NCBI RefSeq assembly: GCF_003544895.1
Contig: NZ_CP032125.1
Span: 62,001-126,000 of the forward strand
DNA from: Profundibacter amoris
GTDB lineage: Bacteria > Pseudomonadota > Alphaproteobacteria > Rhodobacterales > Rhodobacteraceae
Direction: 5' to 3'
DNA length: 64,000 nt
Made by a program: the position numbers and the translations under genes. Shown here piece by piece: positions 28,002 to 36,694 of the stretch (position 1 is the first letter of the stretch; each line of letters starts with the position of its first letter). The notes beneath the pieces were generated by a model. The model did no database searches. It saw only the letters and a list, made by a program, of their open reading frames with translations, and was not told the DNA's origin.

Positions 28002-28223
28002 ATGGACCGAGAGAAAGATCTTGCCGACCGGGTGCATGGTTTGTTTCAAGCAGATAGCGGTATGATTGACATAATTCCGTCAGAAGCATCCCATATCATT
28101 ATTGACCGCAATACAGGTAAAGAGATCGGTCTGCTTTTCCGCTTGGCGAGCGGTCTTTCCCTGCCATTTTGGTATGCAGACAAGAAAACGAAAATGAACA
28201 TCGCATTTTTGGACGTTGGATAA
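28002..28223 (+). CDS. small protein of unknown function after luxI
   Basis: A 73-residue product that begins 18 bases after luxI behind an AAGGA ribosome site. It contains IIPSEASHIIIDRNTGKEIG and a hydrophobic-aromatic stretch LASGLSLPFWYADKKTK. I do not recognise a family, and it is too short for a confident fold guess. Its position and AT-rich composition match luxI and the gene before it. Confidence 0.5.
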   Translation: MDREKDLADRVHGLFQADSGMIDIIPSEASHIIIDRNTGKEIGLLFRLASGLSLPFWYADKKTKMNIAFLDVG

Positions 28224-28396
28224 TCCAGAAGTCCAGCACTCAAGCCGTAATACAACCCATTATCAAAGGTTTACCTGTTCTTAGGGTAATCGGGGCTTAG
28301 CCGCCGAATATAAGTTATAGTTATTGAAATAATACCTATCCTGCATCATACTTGCAGTTGATAGCTTTACAGTTTCCGGTCAGGATCGCCAATCTA

Positions 28397-28422
28397 CTAT
28401 TGGTACCGGGAAACACCAATAG
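28397..28422. promoter_or_regulatory. inverted-repeat operator candidate before the RND pump
   Basis: CTATTGGT (28397-28404) and ACCAATAG (28415-28422) are perfect 8-bp complements, 10 bases apart, 30 bases upstream of the adaptor gene. Confidence 0.4.
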
Positions 28423-28452
28423 CAGGGCATATATGCAAGCAGGGGTTAGCCG

Positions 28453-29754
28453 ATGAAACGTCTTATGAAATATCTGGTCCGGTTCCTGTCTGTTACGATC
28501 CCATTGGGGCTGGGGGTGCTGTCGATCATCCTGTTTGCCGGCATGAAATCCCTGCCGTCGGCCAAGGAAACATCGCCGCGTGTGACGCAGGTGCGGGTTA
28601 TCACGCTGGCACCTATTCCGGTTGTGCCCCGTGTATTCGGCTATGGCAGCGTCAGCCCAACCAAAGAATGGCGTGCGGTGGCGCGGGTCGAGGGGGAAAT
28701 CCTTTGGGCATCGGACAATCTGGAAAACGGATTGCTGGCCAAAGCCGGTGAGGAACTGGTCAAGATCGACCCCAGCGGGATCGAGCTGACGCTGGCGCAG
28801 ATCGACGCACAGATTTCCGCAATCGATGCACGGGACGAAACCGTGCGTATCAATCTGGAAACCGCCGAAGCCGAGCTGGAAATCAGCCGTGCGGATCTGG
28901 CCCGTCAGCGCGATCTGGCCGCGCGTGGTACCGTGCCGCAAACAGCTGTTGATCAGGCCGTGCGTCAAGAGCTTGCCTCGCGTACCAACATCAATTCCCT
29001 GAAGAACCAGCTGATCCTGAACGAAGCCGAGCGTAAGGTGCTTGTGGCCCAGCGCAATATTGCTGTGCGCGATCTGGGCTTCACTATTATCAAAGCCCCC
29101 TTTGCAATGCGGATTGGCGAAGTCAGCGCCCAGACCGGCCAGTTTGTGAACCGCGGGCAGGTTCTGTTTGCCGCCGAAGGGATCGAGGCTGTTGAGATCG
29201 CCGCCCAGTTCCCGATTGGCCGCATGTCTGCGCTGATGCGCGGCAGTCAGCAAACCGGAACGGATGGTCCGACCGGCCTTGAGGCTATTGTGCGTTTGCA
29301 ATCCCCGGTGCGGACGATCAAATGGGCGGCACGGGTGGATCGGGTCGGGGATCTGATTGATCCGCGCACCCAGAGCATCAATGTGGTGGTGGTGGTGGAT
29401 CAGCCTATGCAACAGGCCCGCGCCGGACAAAAACCACCCCTGCGCCGCAATATGTTCGTCGAGGTCGAATTGCGCGCGGCAGAGCGTCCGGCACTGGCCG
29501 TTCCCGCCAATGTCATTCACGGCGAAACGGTTTTTGTCGTCAACAGCGACAACAAGCTGGAAAAACGCAAACTGAAGATTGCCTATACCATCGACGGGGT
29601 GGCCGTGATTGCTGATGGCCTGAGCAAGGGCGACCGTCTGGTGGTCAGTGATCTGGATATCGCCATGCCCGGCAAAACCGTCAAACCCGTCGAGGATAAA
29701 ACCCTCAAGGCGCAACTGGCCGCAGAAGCCCTTGGTCAGGAAACCGGCAAATGA
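28453..29754 (+). CDS. RND efflux periplasmic adaptor (membrane-fusion protein)
   Basis: A 433-residue AcrA/HlyD-type adaptor. It has an N-terminal membrane segment (about 11-30), a first lipoyl half (GEILWASDNLENGLLAKAGEELVKIDP), a long alpha-helical hairpin (about 110-200; AQIDAQISAIDARDETVRIN and similar), the second lipoyl half (FTIIKAPFAMRIGEVSAQTG) and beta-barrel and membrane-proximal parts ending at about 415. It connects the inner-membrane pump to an outer-membrane channel, which is not encoded here. Its stop overlaps the pump's ATG (ATGA). Confidence 0.93.
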   Translation: MKRLMKYLVRFLSVTIPLGLGVLSIILFAGMKSLPSAKETSPRVTQVRVITLAPIPVVPRVFGYGSVSPTKEWRAVARVEGEILWASDNLENGLLAKAGEELVKIDPSGIELTLAQIDAQISAIDARDETVRINLETAEAELEISRADLARQRDLAARGTVPQTAVDQAVRQELASRTNINSLKNQLILNEAERKVLVAQRNIAVRDLGFTIIKAPFAMRIGEVSAQTGQFVNRGQVLFAAEGIEAVEIAAQFPIGRMSALMRGSQQTGTDGPTGLEAIVRLQSPVRTIKWAARVDRVGDLIDPRTQSINVVVVVDQPMQQARAGQKPPLRRNMFVEVELRAAERPALAVPANVIHGETVFVVNSDNKLEKRKLKIAYTIDGVAVIADGLSKGDRLVVSDLDIAMPGKTVKPVEDKTLKAQLAAEALGQETGK

Positions 29755-32700
29755 TCCGCCTGTTTGCTGCCCATCCGACGGCTGCCAACATCCTGATGGT
29801 TATCATCATGGTGGTTGGCCTTATCGCCGTGCCGCAATTACAGCGCGACACATTTCCGGTAACCCCGCCCTCGGTGGTCGAGGTGCGCATCACCTATCCA
29901 GGTGCTGCCCCCGCCGAAGTGGAGCGGGCGATCTGCACCCGCATCGAAGACCCGATCCGCGGGGTTGATTATCTGGATGAATTGCGCTGCGTGGCCCGTG
30001 ACAACATCGCGGTTATCAGCGCCGAAATCGTTGAAGGGGCCGATATGGGTACCTTTTATGACGACGTGACATCGGCAGTTGATACCATCACCACCTTCCC
30101 CGACGAGGTGGACAAACCAACCAGCCGCGTTGTTGAACGGATCGCCACGGTGGCCTCGGTCGCCATCACCGGACCGGATGATCCGCATGTGCTGTTCGCT
30201 TATGCACAGGGTTTTGCCGACCGGTTGAAAACCCATCCGATGATTTCGCAAACGGTAATCAACGGCTTTTCCGACCGCGAGATTTCGATCGAGATACCAG
30301 CGGCGACATTGCTTCGCTATGGGTTAAGCATTGATGATGTCTCCAATACCCTTGTGCGCAACAGTTTCGATTTGCCCGCAGGCACCATGGAAACTCCCGA
30401 TGGCGATGCACTGTTGCGGTTTGTCGGTGAACGCCGCAAGCCCGAGGATTTCGCCAATATCCCGCTGACATCCTCGGCCCTTGGGGCCGAAGTTCTGTTA
30501 GGTGAAGTGGCCGAAATCACCGAGCAATTCGCCAATGATTACGACACCGCCCTGTTCAACGGCAAGCGCGCTGCCATTGTCACCGTCACCAAAACACCGG
30601 CACAGGATGCGCTGCGGGTGATGGATGTGATGATGAAGATTCTGGATGAAGAACGCCAGAACGCACCCGAGGGAATTACGTTGGAGGTTTCCACCGATTC
30701 CACCTCGAATATCATCGACCGGCTGCGGATCATCACCGACAACGGCATTCAGGGCCTGATACTGGTGTTTTTCGTCATGTGGCTGTTCTTTGGTCTGCGC
30801 TTTGCCTTTTGGGTGGCGATGGGGCTACCGGTATCATTTCTGGGCACCATCTTTGTTATGCAGATGGCCGGATTGACCATAAACATGATCACCATGGTTG
30901 CGTTGTTGGTGGCCATTGGTTTGTTGATGGATGACGCCATCGTTATATCCGAAAACATCGTCAGTCGTCGCCACAAAGGTGATTCACCACTGCACGCCGC
31001 GATCAATGGCACCAAACAGGTGCTGCCGGGGGTTATTGCATCATTTTTGACCACGGCGATGATTGTCGGGCCGCTGGGCCTGATGGCTGGTAAAATCGGG
31101 GCGGTGCTGAAATTCCTGCCGATCGTGCTGATGGTCACCCTAACCGTCAGTCTGATCGAGGCATTTCTGATCTTGCCGCATCATTTGAAACATGCGCTGA
31201 AAAACCCTGAACCGTCGCGGTTCAGCAAAGCATTCTCGAACGCCTTTGACCGGTTCCGTGACCGTGTGATCGCCCCGATGTCTATGCTGTCGCTAAAGGC
31301 GCGGTATTTTACGCTGGGTTTTGCGGGGTTCCTGATCCTGCTGTCCATCGCGCCAATCGTTGGCGGGCAGATCAAGTTCCAAAGTTTTCCCAATCTGGAA
31401 AGCGACACCATCGAGGCGCGTCTGACACTGCCCCAAGGCACGCCATTGTGGCGCACCGAAGAACGGGTGGCGCAGGTGGTCAAGGCCTTGCAAACCCTGA
31501 ACGATGAACTGACCCCCGAACAGCCCGACGGCGCAACACTGGTGAAAAACTATACCGTCTTTTTTGGCAGCAACGCCGACACCGATGAAACCGGTGCGCA
31601 ACTGGCCACGGTCAGCGCCAGCCTGTTGCGCGCCGAGGCCCGCAGTACCAACGTAACCCAGATCGTCGAACGCTGGAAACAGCTGACCGGCCCGATGCCG
31701 GATATGTCCGGCCTGCGCTTTACCGACAAGGATCGTGGCGTGGGCGGCAAGCCGATTTCGATCCGCCTACAGGGTGAAGATCTGGACGAACTAAAGGCCA
31801 CCGCGGTCGAGATGCGCAAATTCTTTCGCGGTTTTAATGGTGTGCGCGATGTGCTGGATGACCTGCGCCCGGGCAAACCAGAATATATCATCACCCTGCG
31901 CCCTGCTGCTGCCAGCGCCCTTGGGGTTTCGGCCCAAAGCATCGCCGGCCAGTTGCGCCGCGCCTTTCGCGGGGACACACCTTTGCAGGTGCAGGACCGC
32001 TATGGATCGCTTGACGTGATCGCCCGCTTGCAGGCCGATGACCGTAATTCCGCCAGTGATGTGCAAGACCTGCGCATCGCTGCCGCCGACGGCACCCTGG
32101 TGCCGCTGTCGGCTGTGGCCGAGGTAAGCCAGAACCGCGGCTATTCCCGCATCCAGCGCATCGACGGGCGGCGCACCGTTACCGTCGAGGGGTCGATCAA
32201 CCCGAATGTTGCCAATGCCGTTGAACTGATGGCCGCGCTAAAGCAGGATTTCCTGCCGCAACTGGCGCAAAAACGCCCCGATGTTGATGTTATCATAACC
32301 GGCGAAAGTCAGGACACCAAGGAAAGCGGCGGATCGCTGTTGACGTTTCTACTGATCGGGCTGGTCGGTGTTTACCTGATCCTGGCCTTCCAGTTCCGTA
32401 GCTTCATTCAGCCGGTGGCCGTATTCGTCGCTATTCCCTTGGGCCTGATCGGTGTGGTCTGGGGGCATATGTTGATGGGCATTCAACTGTCCTTGCCCAG
32501 CCTGATCGGGCTGGCCACTTTGGCCGGAATCGTGGTGAACGACAGTATCCTGCTGGTGGCCTTTATGAAGGAACGCTATAACGAAGGGGCCGAGCTGATC
32601 GACGCCGCCAAGGGGGCTGTGCGCGATCGGTTTCGCGCTATTTTCCTGACCTCGCTAACCACGGTGGCCGGTCTGGGGCCATTGCTGTTTGAAACCAGCA

Positions 32701-32855
32701 CGCAGGCGCAATTGCTGTTGCCGATTGTTGCCAGCCTCGCATTTGGTCTAACGATTGCCACCATGCTGTCGCTGTTCGTCACGCCGGCAATGTTTTTGGT
32801 GCTGCATGACATCGGGCTGATCCGCCGCGCCAAACCCGGGGATAGCGAAGAGTGA
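29751..32855 (+). CDS. RND-family efflux permease
   Basis: A 1034-residue inner-membrane antiporter with the usual AcrB architecture: TM1 near the N-terminus, a large periplasmic loop, TMs 2-6 (about 335-470), a second loop, and TMs 7-12 at the C-terminal end. The proton-relay aspartates are visible in TM4 (VAIGLLMDDAIVISENI). It forms a pump with the preceding adaptor. The protein is divergent from AcrB and closer to the TriC/VexK-like and uncharacterised marine groups, so the exported compound is unknown; proximity to the lux genes hints at signal or toxin export but is not proof. Confidence 0.93.
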   Translation: MIRLFAAHPTAANILMVIIMVVGLIAVPQLQRDTFPVTPPSVVEVRITYPGAAPAEVERAICTRIEDPIRGVDYLDELRCVARDNIAVISAEIVEGADMGTFYDDVTSAVDTITTFPDEVDKPTSRVVERIATVASVAITGPDDPHVLFAYAQGFADRLKTHPMISQTVINGFSDREISIEIPAATLLRYGLSIDDVSNTLVRNSFDLPAGTMETPDGDALLRFVGERRKPEDFANIPLTSSALGAEVLLGEVAEITEQFANDYDTALFNGKRAAIVTVTKTPAQDALRVMDVMMKILDEERQNAPEGITLEVSTDSTSNIIDRLRIITDNGIQGLILVFFVMWLFFGLRFAFWVAMGLPVSFLGTIFVMQMAGLTINMITMVALLVAIGLLMDDAIVISENIVSRRHKGDSPLHAAINGTKQVLPGVIASFLTTAMIVGPLGLMAGKIGAVLKFLPIVLMVTLTVSLIEAFLILPHHLKHALKNPEPSRFSKAFSNAFDRFRDRVIAPMSMLSLKARYFTLGFAGFLILLSIAPIVGGQIKFQSFPNLESDTIEARLTLPQGTPLWRTEERVAQVVKALQTLNDELTPEQPDGATLVKNYTVFFGSNADTDETGAQLATVSASLLRAEARSTNVTQIVERWKQLTGPMPDMSGLRFTDKDRGVGGKPISIRLQGEDLDELKATAVEMRKFFRGFNGVRDVLDDLRPGKPEYIITLRPAAASALGVSAQSIAGQLRRAFRGDTPLQVQDRYGSLDVIARLQADDRNSASDVQDLRIAAADGTLVPLSAVAEVSQNRGYSRIQRIDGRRTVTVEGSINPNVANAVELMAALKQDFLPQLAQKRPDVDVIITGESQDTKESGGSLLTFLLIGLVGVYLILAFQFRSFIQPVAVFVAIPLGLIGVVWGHMLMGIQLSLPSLIGLATLAGIVVNDSILLVAFMKERYNEGAELIDAAKGAVRDRFRAIFLTSLTTVAGLGPLLFETSTQAQLLLPIVASLAFGLTIATMLSLFVTPAMFLVLHDIGLIRRAKPGDSEE

Positions 32856-32888
32856 TACCAACAGGTCGGCGCTTGAGGCATCTGTTTC

Positions 32889-32930
32889 ATTGGCCGGGAT
32901 TAGAGGATGCAACCTCCCGCTGTGGCCAAT
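32889..32930. other. hairpin after the RND pump gene
   Basis: ATTGGCC (32889-32895) pairs with GGCCAAT (32924-32930), and GGGA with TCCC inside. It has no T-tract. It could be the mRNA end of the pump operon. Confidence 0.35.
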
Positions 32931-32960
32931 ACAAACCCAGAGCACAGGTGAATACCAAGG

Positions 32961-33000
32961 CAGATTGCCCACCACATCCTTAGACATGATGGGCAATTTG
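32961..33000 (-). terminator. long hairpin directly after the betaine-type ATPase stop codon
   Basis: On the minus strand a 14-bp stem (33000-32987 against 32974-32961) carries one mismatch and one G-U pair. It touches the stop codon of the ATPase gene. The T-run is absent, so efficiency is uncertain. Confidence 0.45.
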
Positions 33001-34026
33001 TTAGTGGGTTGCTGGTGTTACCATTGCGTCAATGACAGCTTTCATGGTGATCTCGCCGATTGCTGTTCCTGATGTGTCGGTAATTGCCGCCACGTTTTCA
33101 TTTGAGTACGTCAGTTTTTGTGCTGCGATCTCAAGGCTGCTTCCGGTCGGGATTTGCAAAGTTGATGATGATGGTTTGGGGGACATGATCGTATCCACCT
33201 TGATCACACGCCCACGGTTCACTTCTTTTACAAAATCCGCGATATAGGCGTCTGCCGGATGCAGCACGATTTCCTGACCCGTGCCTTGCTGGATTACCTC
33301 GCCATCACGCAGGATGGCGATCCGATCCCCCAGGCGCAGGGCCTCGTCCAGATCGTGAGTGATAAAGACGATGGTCTTGTGCAATTCGTCCTGTAGTTCC
33401 AGCAGGATGGTTTGCATATCCATGCGGATCAGCGGGTCAAGCGCTGAAAATGCTTCGTCCATCAGCAGAATGTCGGCGTCATTGGTCAGGGCGCGGGCAA
33501 GGCCAACGCGCTGTTGCATGCCGCCGGACAACTGGTTGGGATAATTGTCCTCGAACCCGTCCAGTCCCACGCGGTTCAGCCAGTGGCGCGCCCGTTCTTC
33601 GGCTTTGCCGCGGGGAACCCCCTGAAGCCCGATGCCGAAAAGGGTGTTGTCGAGCACCGTGCGGTGCGGCAGCAGGGCGAATTTCTGGAATACCATCGCC
33701 GTTTTATGGCGACGAAACGCCAGAAGATCGGATTTGGACATTTTGCAAATGTCCTGTCCCTGATAGATCACCTCGCCGACAGTGGGTTCAATCAGGCGGT
33801 TGATGTGGCGGATCATGGTGGATTTACCCGACCCCGACAGCCCCATGATCACCTGTATTCTGGCTGACGGCATTTTGATATTGATGTCCTTCAGGCCCAG
33901 AACATGTCCGTATTTGGCGTTCAGTTCCTCCTTGGATATGCCGTCCTTGACCATCTGGATATATTTTTCGCCATGCGGGCCAAAGATTTTATAAAGGCCT
34001 TTAACCTCGATACTGTTATCAGCCAT
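33001..34026 (-). CDS. proV: glycine betaine/proline-type ABC transporter ATP-binding protein
   Basis: A 341-residue ATPase with Walker A GLSGSGKST (62-70), signature LSGGMQQR (166-173), Walker B ILLMDEAFS (186-194) and a regulatory tail after about residue 270 with CBS-like sequence (VAAITDTSGTAIGEITMKAV). These features mark the OpuA/ProU family, whose CBS part senses ionic strength. The start at MADNSIEVKG (34026) overlaps the permease stop by eight bases. Cargo in this family: glycine betaine, proline betaine, choline. Confidence 0.9.
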   Translation of the reverse strand: MADNSIEVKGLYKIFGPHGEKYIQMVKDGISKEELNAKYGHVLGLKDINIKMPSARIQVIMGLSGSGKSTMIRHINRLIEPTVGEVIYQGQDICKMSKSDLLAFRRHKTAMVFQKFALLPHRTVLDNTLFGIGLQGVPRGKAEERARHWLNRVGLDGFEDNYPNQLSGGMQQRVGLARALTNDADILLMDEAFSALDPLIRMDMQTILLELQDELHKTIVFITHDLDEALRLGDRIAILRDGEVIQQGTGQEIVLHPADAYIADFVKEVNRGRVIKVDTIMSPKPSSSTLQIPTGSSLEIAAQKLTYSNENVAAITDTSGTAIGEITMKAVIDAMVTPATH

Positions 34027-34927
34027 GGATCTTCTCCGAGTGTTTTTGCAGGCGTTTGCCGAATTTCTGGCTGACGCGGTCAAATACAATCGCGATTGTA
34101 ACAATGGCCAAACCGTTCATCATGCCATGGGTCAGATACTGGTTGTACACAGCCTTGAGCACTTGTGACCCCAGCCCATGCGCCCCGATAAGCGAGGCCA
34201 CAACAACCATCGCAAGGGCCATCATGATGGTCTGGTTTACACCGGCAAACAGGTTGGGCAGGGCCAAAGGCAGTTGCACCTGCATCATCTTTTGTCGCGG
34301 TGAGGCTCCGAAGGCATCGGCTGCCTCCAGCACATCCTTGTCCACAAGCCGGATGCCAAGATTGGTCAGGCGCACCACGGGCGGGATGGCGTAAATGCAA
34401 ACCGCAATCAGGCCGGGCACCTTGCCGATCCCCAGAAGCATCAGCACGGGGATAAGGTAAACAAAGGCGGGAATGGTTTGCATAATGTCCAGAATGGGCA
34501 CGATTACCGCCTGAATACGGTCGGATTTCGACATCAGGATTCCAACCGGAATACCGATTGCAATGCAGACGAATGTTGAAACTGAAACCAGCGCTAGCGT
34601 GCGCATGGTGTCTTCCCACATGCCAAGATAACCGATCACCAGCAACGCGATGGCTGTTCCGATAACCATTGTAATACTGCGGGCGCCCAGCCAGACCAGC
34701 AGGCACAACACCGCGATCATCAGGGGCCAGGGTGTTCCCAGCAACAGCTTTTCAAACCACACCATGAACATCTTCAGCGGATAAAAGAAATTCTCGATGG
34801 CTTCGCCGTTTTCACGGGTGAAAGTGCGGAATGACTGGTCGATCCCTTTTTTCAGGTCCCGCAAATCGGCGCGCCCCATTTCGGGAAATTCGGTCATATA
34901 TTCGGGTAACATTTCTTTCAGCGACAT
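34019..34927 (-). CDS. proW: glycine betaine/proline-type ABC transporter permease
   Basis: A 302-residue inner-membrane permease. After a hydrophilic N-terminal tail (about 1-60) there are about six to seven hydrophobic segments and the EAA loop DVLEAADAFGASPRQKMMQVQLP near residue 200. The sequence VVASLIGAHGLGSQVLKAVYN is typical of ProW. It is the middle gene of the proX-proW-proV cluster, separated from proX by a terminator-like hairpin and overlapping proV. Confidence 0.92.
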   Translation of the reverse strand: MSLKEMLPEYMTEFPEMGRADLRDLKKGIDQSFRTFTRENGEAIENFFYPLKMFMVWFEKLLLGTPWPLMIAVLCLLVWLGARSITMVIGTAIALLVIGYLGMWEDTMRTLALVSVSTFVCIAIGIPVGILMSKSDRIQAVIVPILDIMQTIPAFVYLIPVLMLLGIGKVPGLIAVCIYAIPPVVRLTNLGIRLVDKDVLEAADAFGASPRQKMMQVQLPLALPNLFAGVNQTIMMALAMVVVASLIGAHGLGSQVLKAVYNQYLTHGMMNGLAIVTIAIVFDRVSQKFGKRLQKHSEKIHG

Positions 34928-34952
34928 GCCCCACCCCCTATTTTATGTCTTC

Positions 34953-34988
34953 CAAAAAACTGAACCGCCCGAAAAGAGCGGTTCAGCT
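34953..34988 (-). terminator. attenuating terminator between proX and proW
   Basis: On the minus strand, CTGAACCGC (34986-34978) pairs with GCGGTTCAG (34968-34960), nine bases of loop, followed by TTTTTT (34959-34954). It lies between the binding-protein gene and its permease, so partial read-through would keep binding protein in excess. Confidence 0.8.
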
Positions 34989-35003
34989 TTATTTCCAGTT
35001 CTC

Positions 35004-35999
35004 TTAAAGAGAGCTTTTGATTTTTTCAGCGGCTTCAGGTGAAACCCACTTGGTCCAGACATCCTGATACTTTGTCAGGAACTCGATCGCGGCATCTTCG
35101 CCAGCGGCCTGTTCATCAGCCATATAGACCAGCATTGCGCCCATAACCTCACCCGGGAATACGCGGGCAGCTAGATAGGCGTTGATATCCGCATTACCTT
35201 TGTAAAAATCATCCGTGACAAGCGTATAAACCTCGGATTTGATCCAGGCTGATTTCTGGGGATCGGTACAGTCATCTTTTGCGATACAGTTGGTCCAGTG
35301 CTCATTCCCGACGAATTCCACACCAAACGGTACGGCTTGCAGGTTGTATTTGCCGATGATGGCGGTTGGCGACCAGTAGTAGCCGAACCAGTTTTCGCCG
35401 CGCTCGTTTGCTTTGGCGATCGAGCCGTCCAGCCCAGCAGCCGAACCCGGATCAATCAGCTTCCAGCCTTTGGCTTCCATATCGAATGCCTTGAACAGGT
35501 TGGCATTCACAGCTTGGCAGCCCCAGCCCGCAGGACAGCCGACGAATGCGCCCTTGCTTGGGTCTTCTGAATCTGGGAACAGCTCTGGGTGTTCGATGAT
35601 ATCCAGCGCGGTTTTCAGATCGGGGTGGGCTTCGGCGGTATAGGGGGGGATCCACCAGCCTTCGCCCAGACCAGTAATCGGGCCTTTGTTCACGGCGTGA
35701 ATACGGCCTTCTTCCAGTGCGGGGTCAAGAACATCACGCAGGGCGTTTACCCATTGTTCGCCTGCGATTTGCGGTTCGCCTTTTTCATTCATCGAGGTAA
35801 AAATCGCCGATGTACCACCGACAACCAGTTCGATCTCACAGCCGTATCCTTCTTCGAGGATGATTTTATCGACATTAGCCATCAATTCGCCGGATGCCCA
35901 GTTGAACTCGGCCATTTTGATGCTGCCGCATTCAGCGAATGCGCTGCCTGCTGTCAGGCTGGCAGCCATCATTGCCGAGGCAAGTAGTAGTTTCTTCAT
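35004..35999 (-). CDS. proX: glycine betaine/proline-type ABC transporter substrate-binding protein
   Basis: A 331-residue OpuAC/ProX-type protein with a Sec signal peptide (MKKLLLASAMMAASLTAGSA). The mature domain contains WASGELMANVDKIILEEGYG, GEGWWIPPYTAEAHPDLKT (aromatic residues that fit a cation-pi box) and NWFGYYWSPTAI. A GGGAGAG ribosome site precedes the ATG at 35999. It captures the quaternary amine in the periplasm. It is the first gene of its cluster and is followed by a terminator-like hairpin. Confidence 0.9.
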   Translation of the reverse strand: MKKLLLASAMMAASLTAGSAFAECGSIKMAEFNWASGELMANVDKIILEEGYGCEIELVVGGTSAIFTSMNEKGEPQIAGEQWVNALRDVLDPALEEGRIHAVNKGPITGLGEGWWIPPYTAEAHPDLKTALDIIEHPELFPDSEDPSKGAFVGCPAGWGCQAVNANLFKAFDMEAKGWKLIDPGSAAGLDGSIAKANERGENWFGYYWSPTAIIGKYNLQAVPFGVEFVGNEHWTNCIAKDDCTDPQKSAWIKSEVYTLVTDDFYKGNADINAYLAARVFPGEVMGAMLVYMADEQAAGEDAAIEFLTKYQDVWTKWVSPEAAEKIKSSL

Positions 36000-36014
36000 T
36001 TAGTCTCTCCCTAG

Positions 36015-36136
36015 GTAAAATTCATTGGTTGGGCGCAGTAAACCTTGCCAAGCCTGTGTATGTAAAGGGTTTACCCCTGCAATCCTTGCAATAAGCGCGT
36101 TTACTATGAAATGACGTGTCGTAAACTGCCGGTAAA
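36015..36136. promoter_or_regulatory. proX upstream region with repeated GTAAAC boxes
   Basis: GTAAAC occurs at 36038-36043 and 36121-36126 and in reverse at 36069-36074 and 36099-36104. Partial copies (GTAAA) occur at 36015, 36062 and 36132, the copy at 36062 forming GTAAA-GGG-TTTAC. This density in about 120 bases suggests binding sites for a regulator of the proXWV cluster. Confidence 0.4.
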
Positions 36137-36148
36137 GTGTCGGTTGTA

Positions 36149-36694
36149 TTAATCGGCACCATCCGGAGTTGTCGTTTCCCGCCATTCCCCAATCTGTTCA
36201 AGCAGTGATTCACGGGTCATTCCGTCGGGTAGGCCATCCATTTGAAGGGGGATGTATTCGACAGGGGAAAGCAGCAAAAGGACAAGGTTTTTGTAGGGGA
36301 CAACATCAGTGATGTAGTCCCAGACCAGGTCGTTTTCCTGTGGGGGCCCGAAATCGGATACTCCGTTTTCCGAAAGAAACACCGAGCGGTTGTTACGGCG
36401 CAAGGGGGTCTCGATTAGATCTTGGAAAAGGCGTTTTTTCCACAAAGTGTTCAGGATGGTCATTGCAAGAAACGCGAAATATATCGGAGCCATTGCCGCA
36501 AGCCAGTTGCGTTGTTGAAAACGGTGCGGCAGCAGGTGGTCCACGGTCAGTATTCCCGCAACCAAAACAAATAATGCAACCCCCCAGATAACAATACCCG
36601 GCCACAGGCCATAATATCGTTTGGTCAGGAAACGATTGATTTTGGGGCGATCTAGTTCACCCCAGTCACGCTGGATTTCGATTACATCCGTCAT
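36149..36694 (-). CDS. membrane protein with YcxB-like C-terminal domain
   Basis: Starting at MTDVIEIQRDWG (36694) gives 181 residues, the ATG overlapping the rsmD stop (ATGA). Two hydrophobic segments (about 30-52 and 65-85; GIVIWGVALFVLVAGIL, WLAAMAPIYFAFLAMTIL) precede a cytosolic stretch with RSVFLSENGVSDFGPP, DLVWDYITDVVPYKNLVLLLL, the pattern of YcxB-type domains. Function unknown. Coupling to rsmD is probably positional. Confidence 0.7.
   Translation of the reverse strand: MTDVIEIQRDWGELDRPKINRFLTKRYYGLWPGIVIWGVALFVLVAGILTVDHLLPHRFQQRNWLAAMAPIYFAFLAMTILNTLWKKRLFQDLIETPLRRNNRSVFLSENGVSDFGPPQENDLVWDYITDVVPYKNLVLLLLSPVEYIPLQMDGLPDGMTRESLLEQIGEWRETTTPDGAD

Noticed and set aside
28336-29715. 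A 459-codon minus-strand frame opposite the RND adaptor
   Set aside because: The plus-strand adaptor has clear domains and an ATGA junction with the pump; the antisense product is Gln/His-rich with no motifs.
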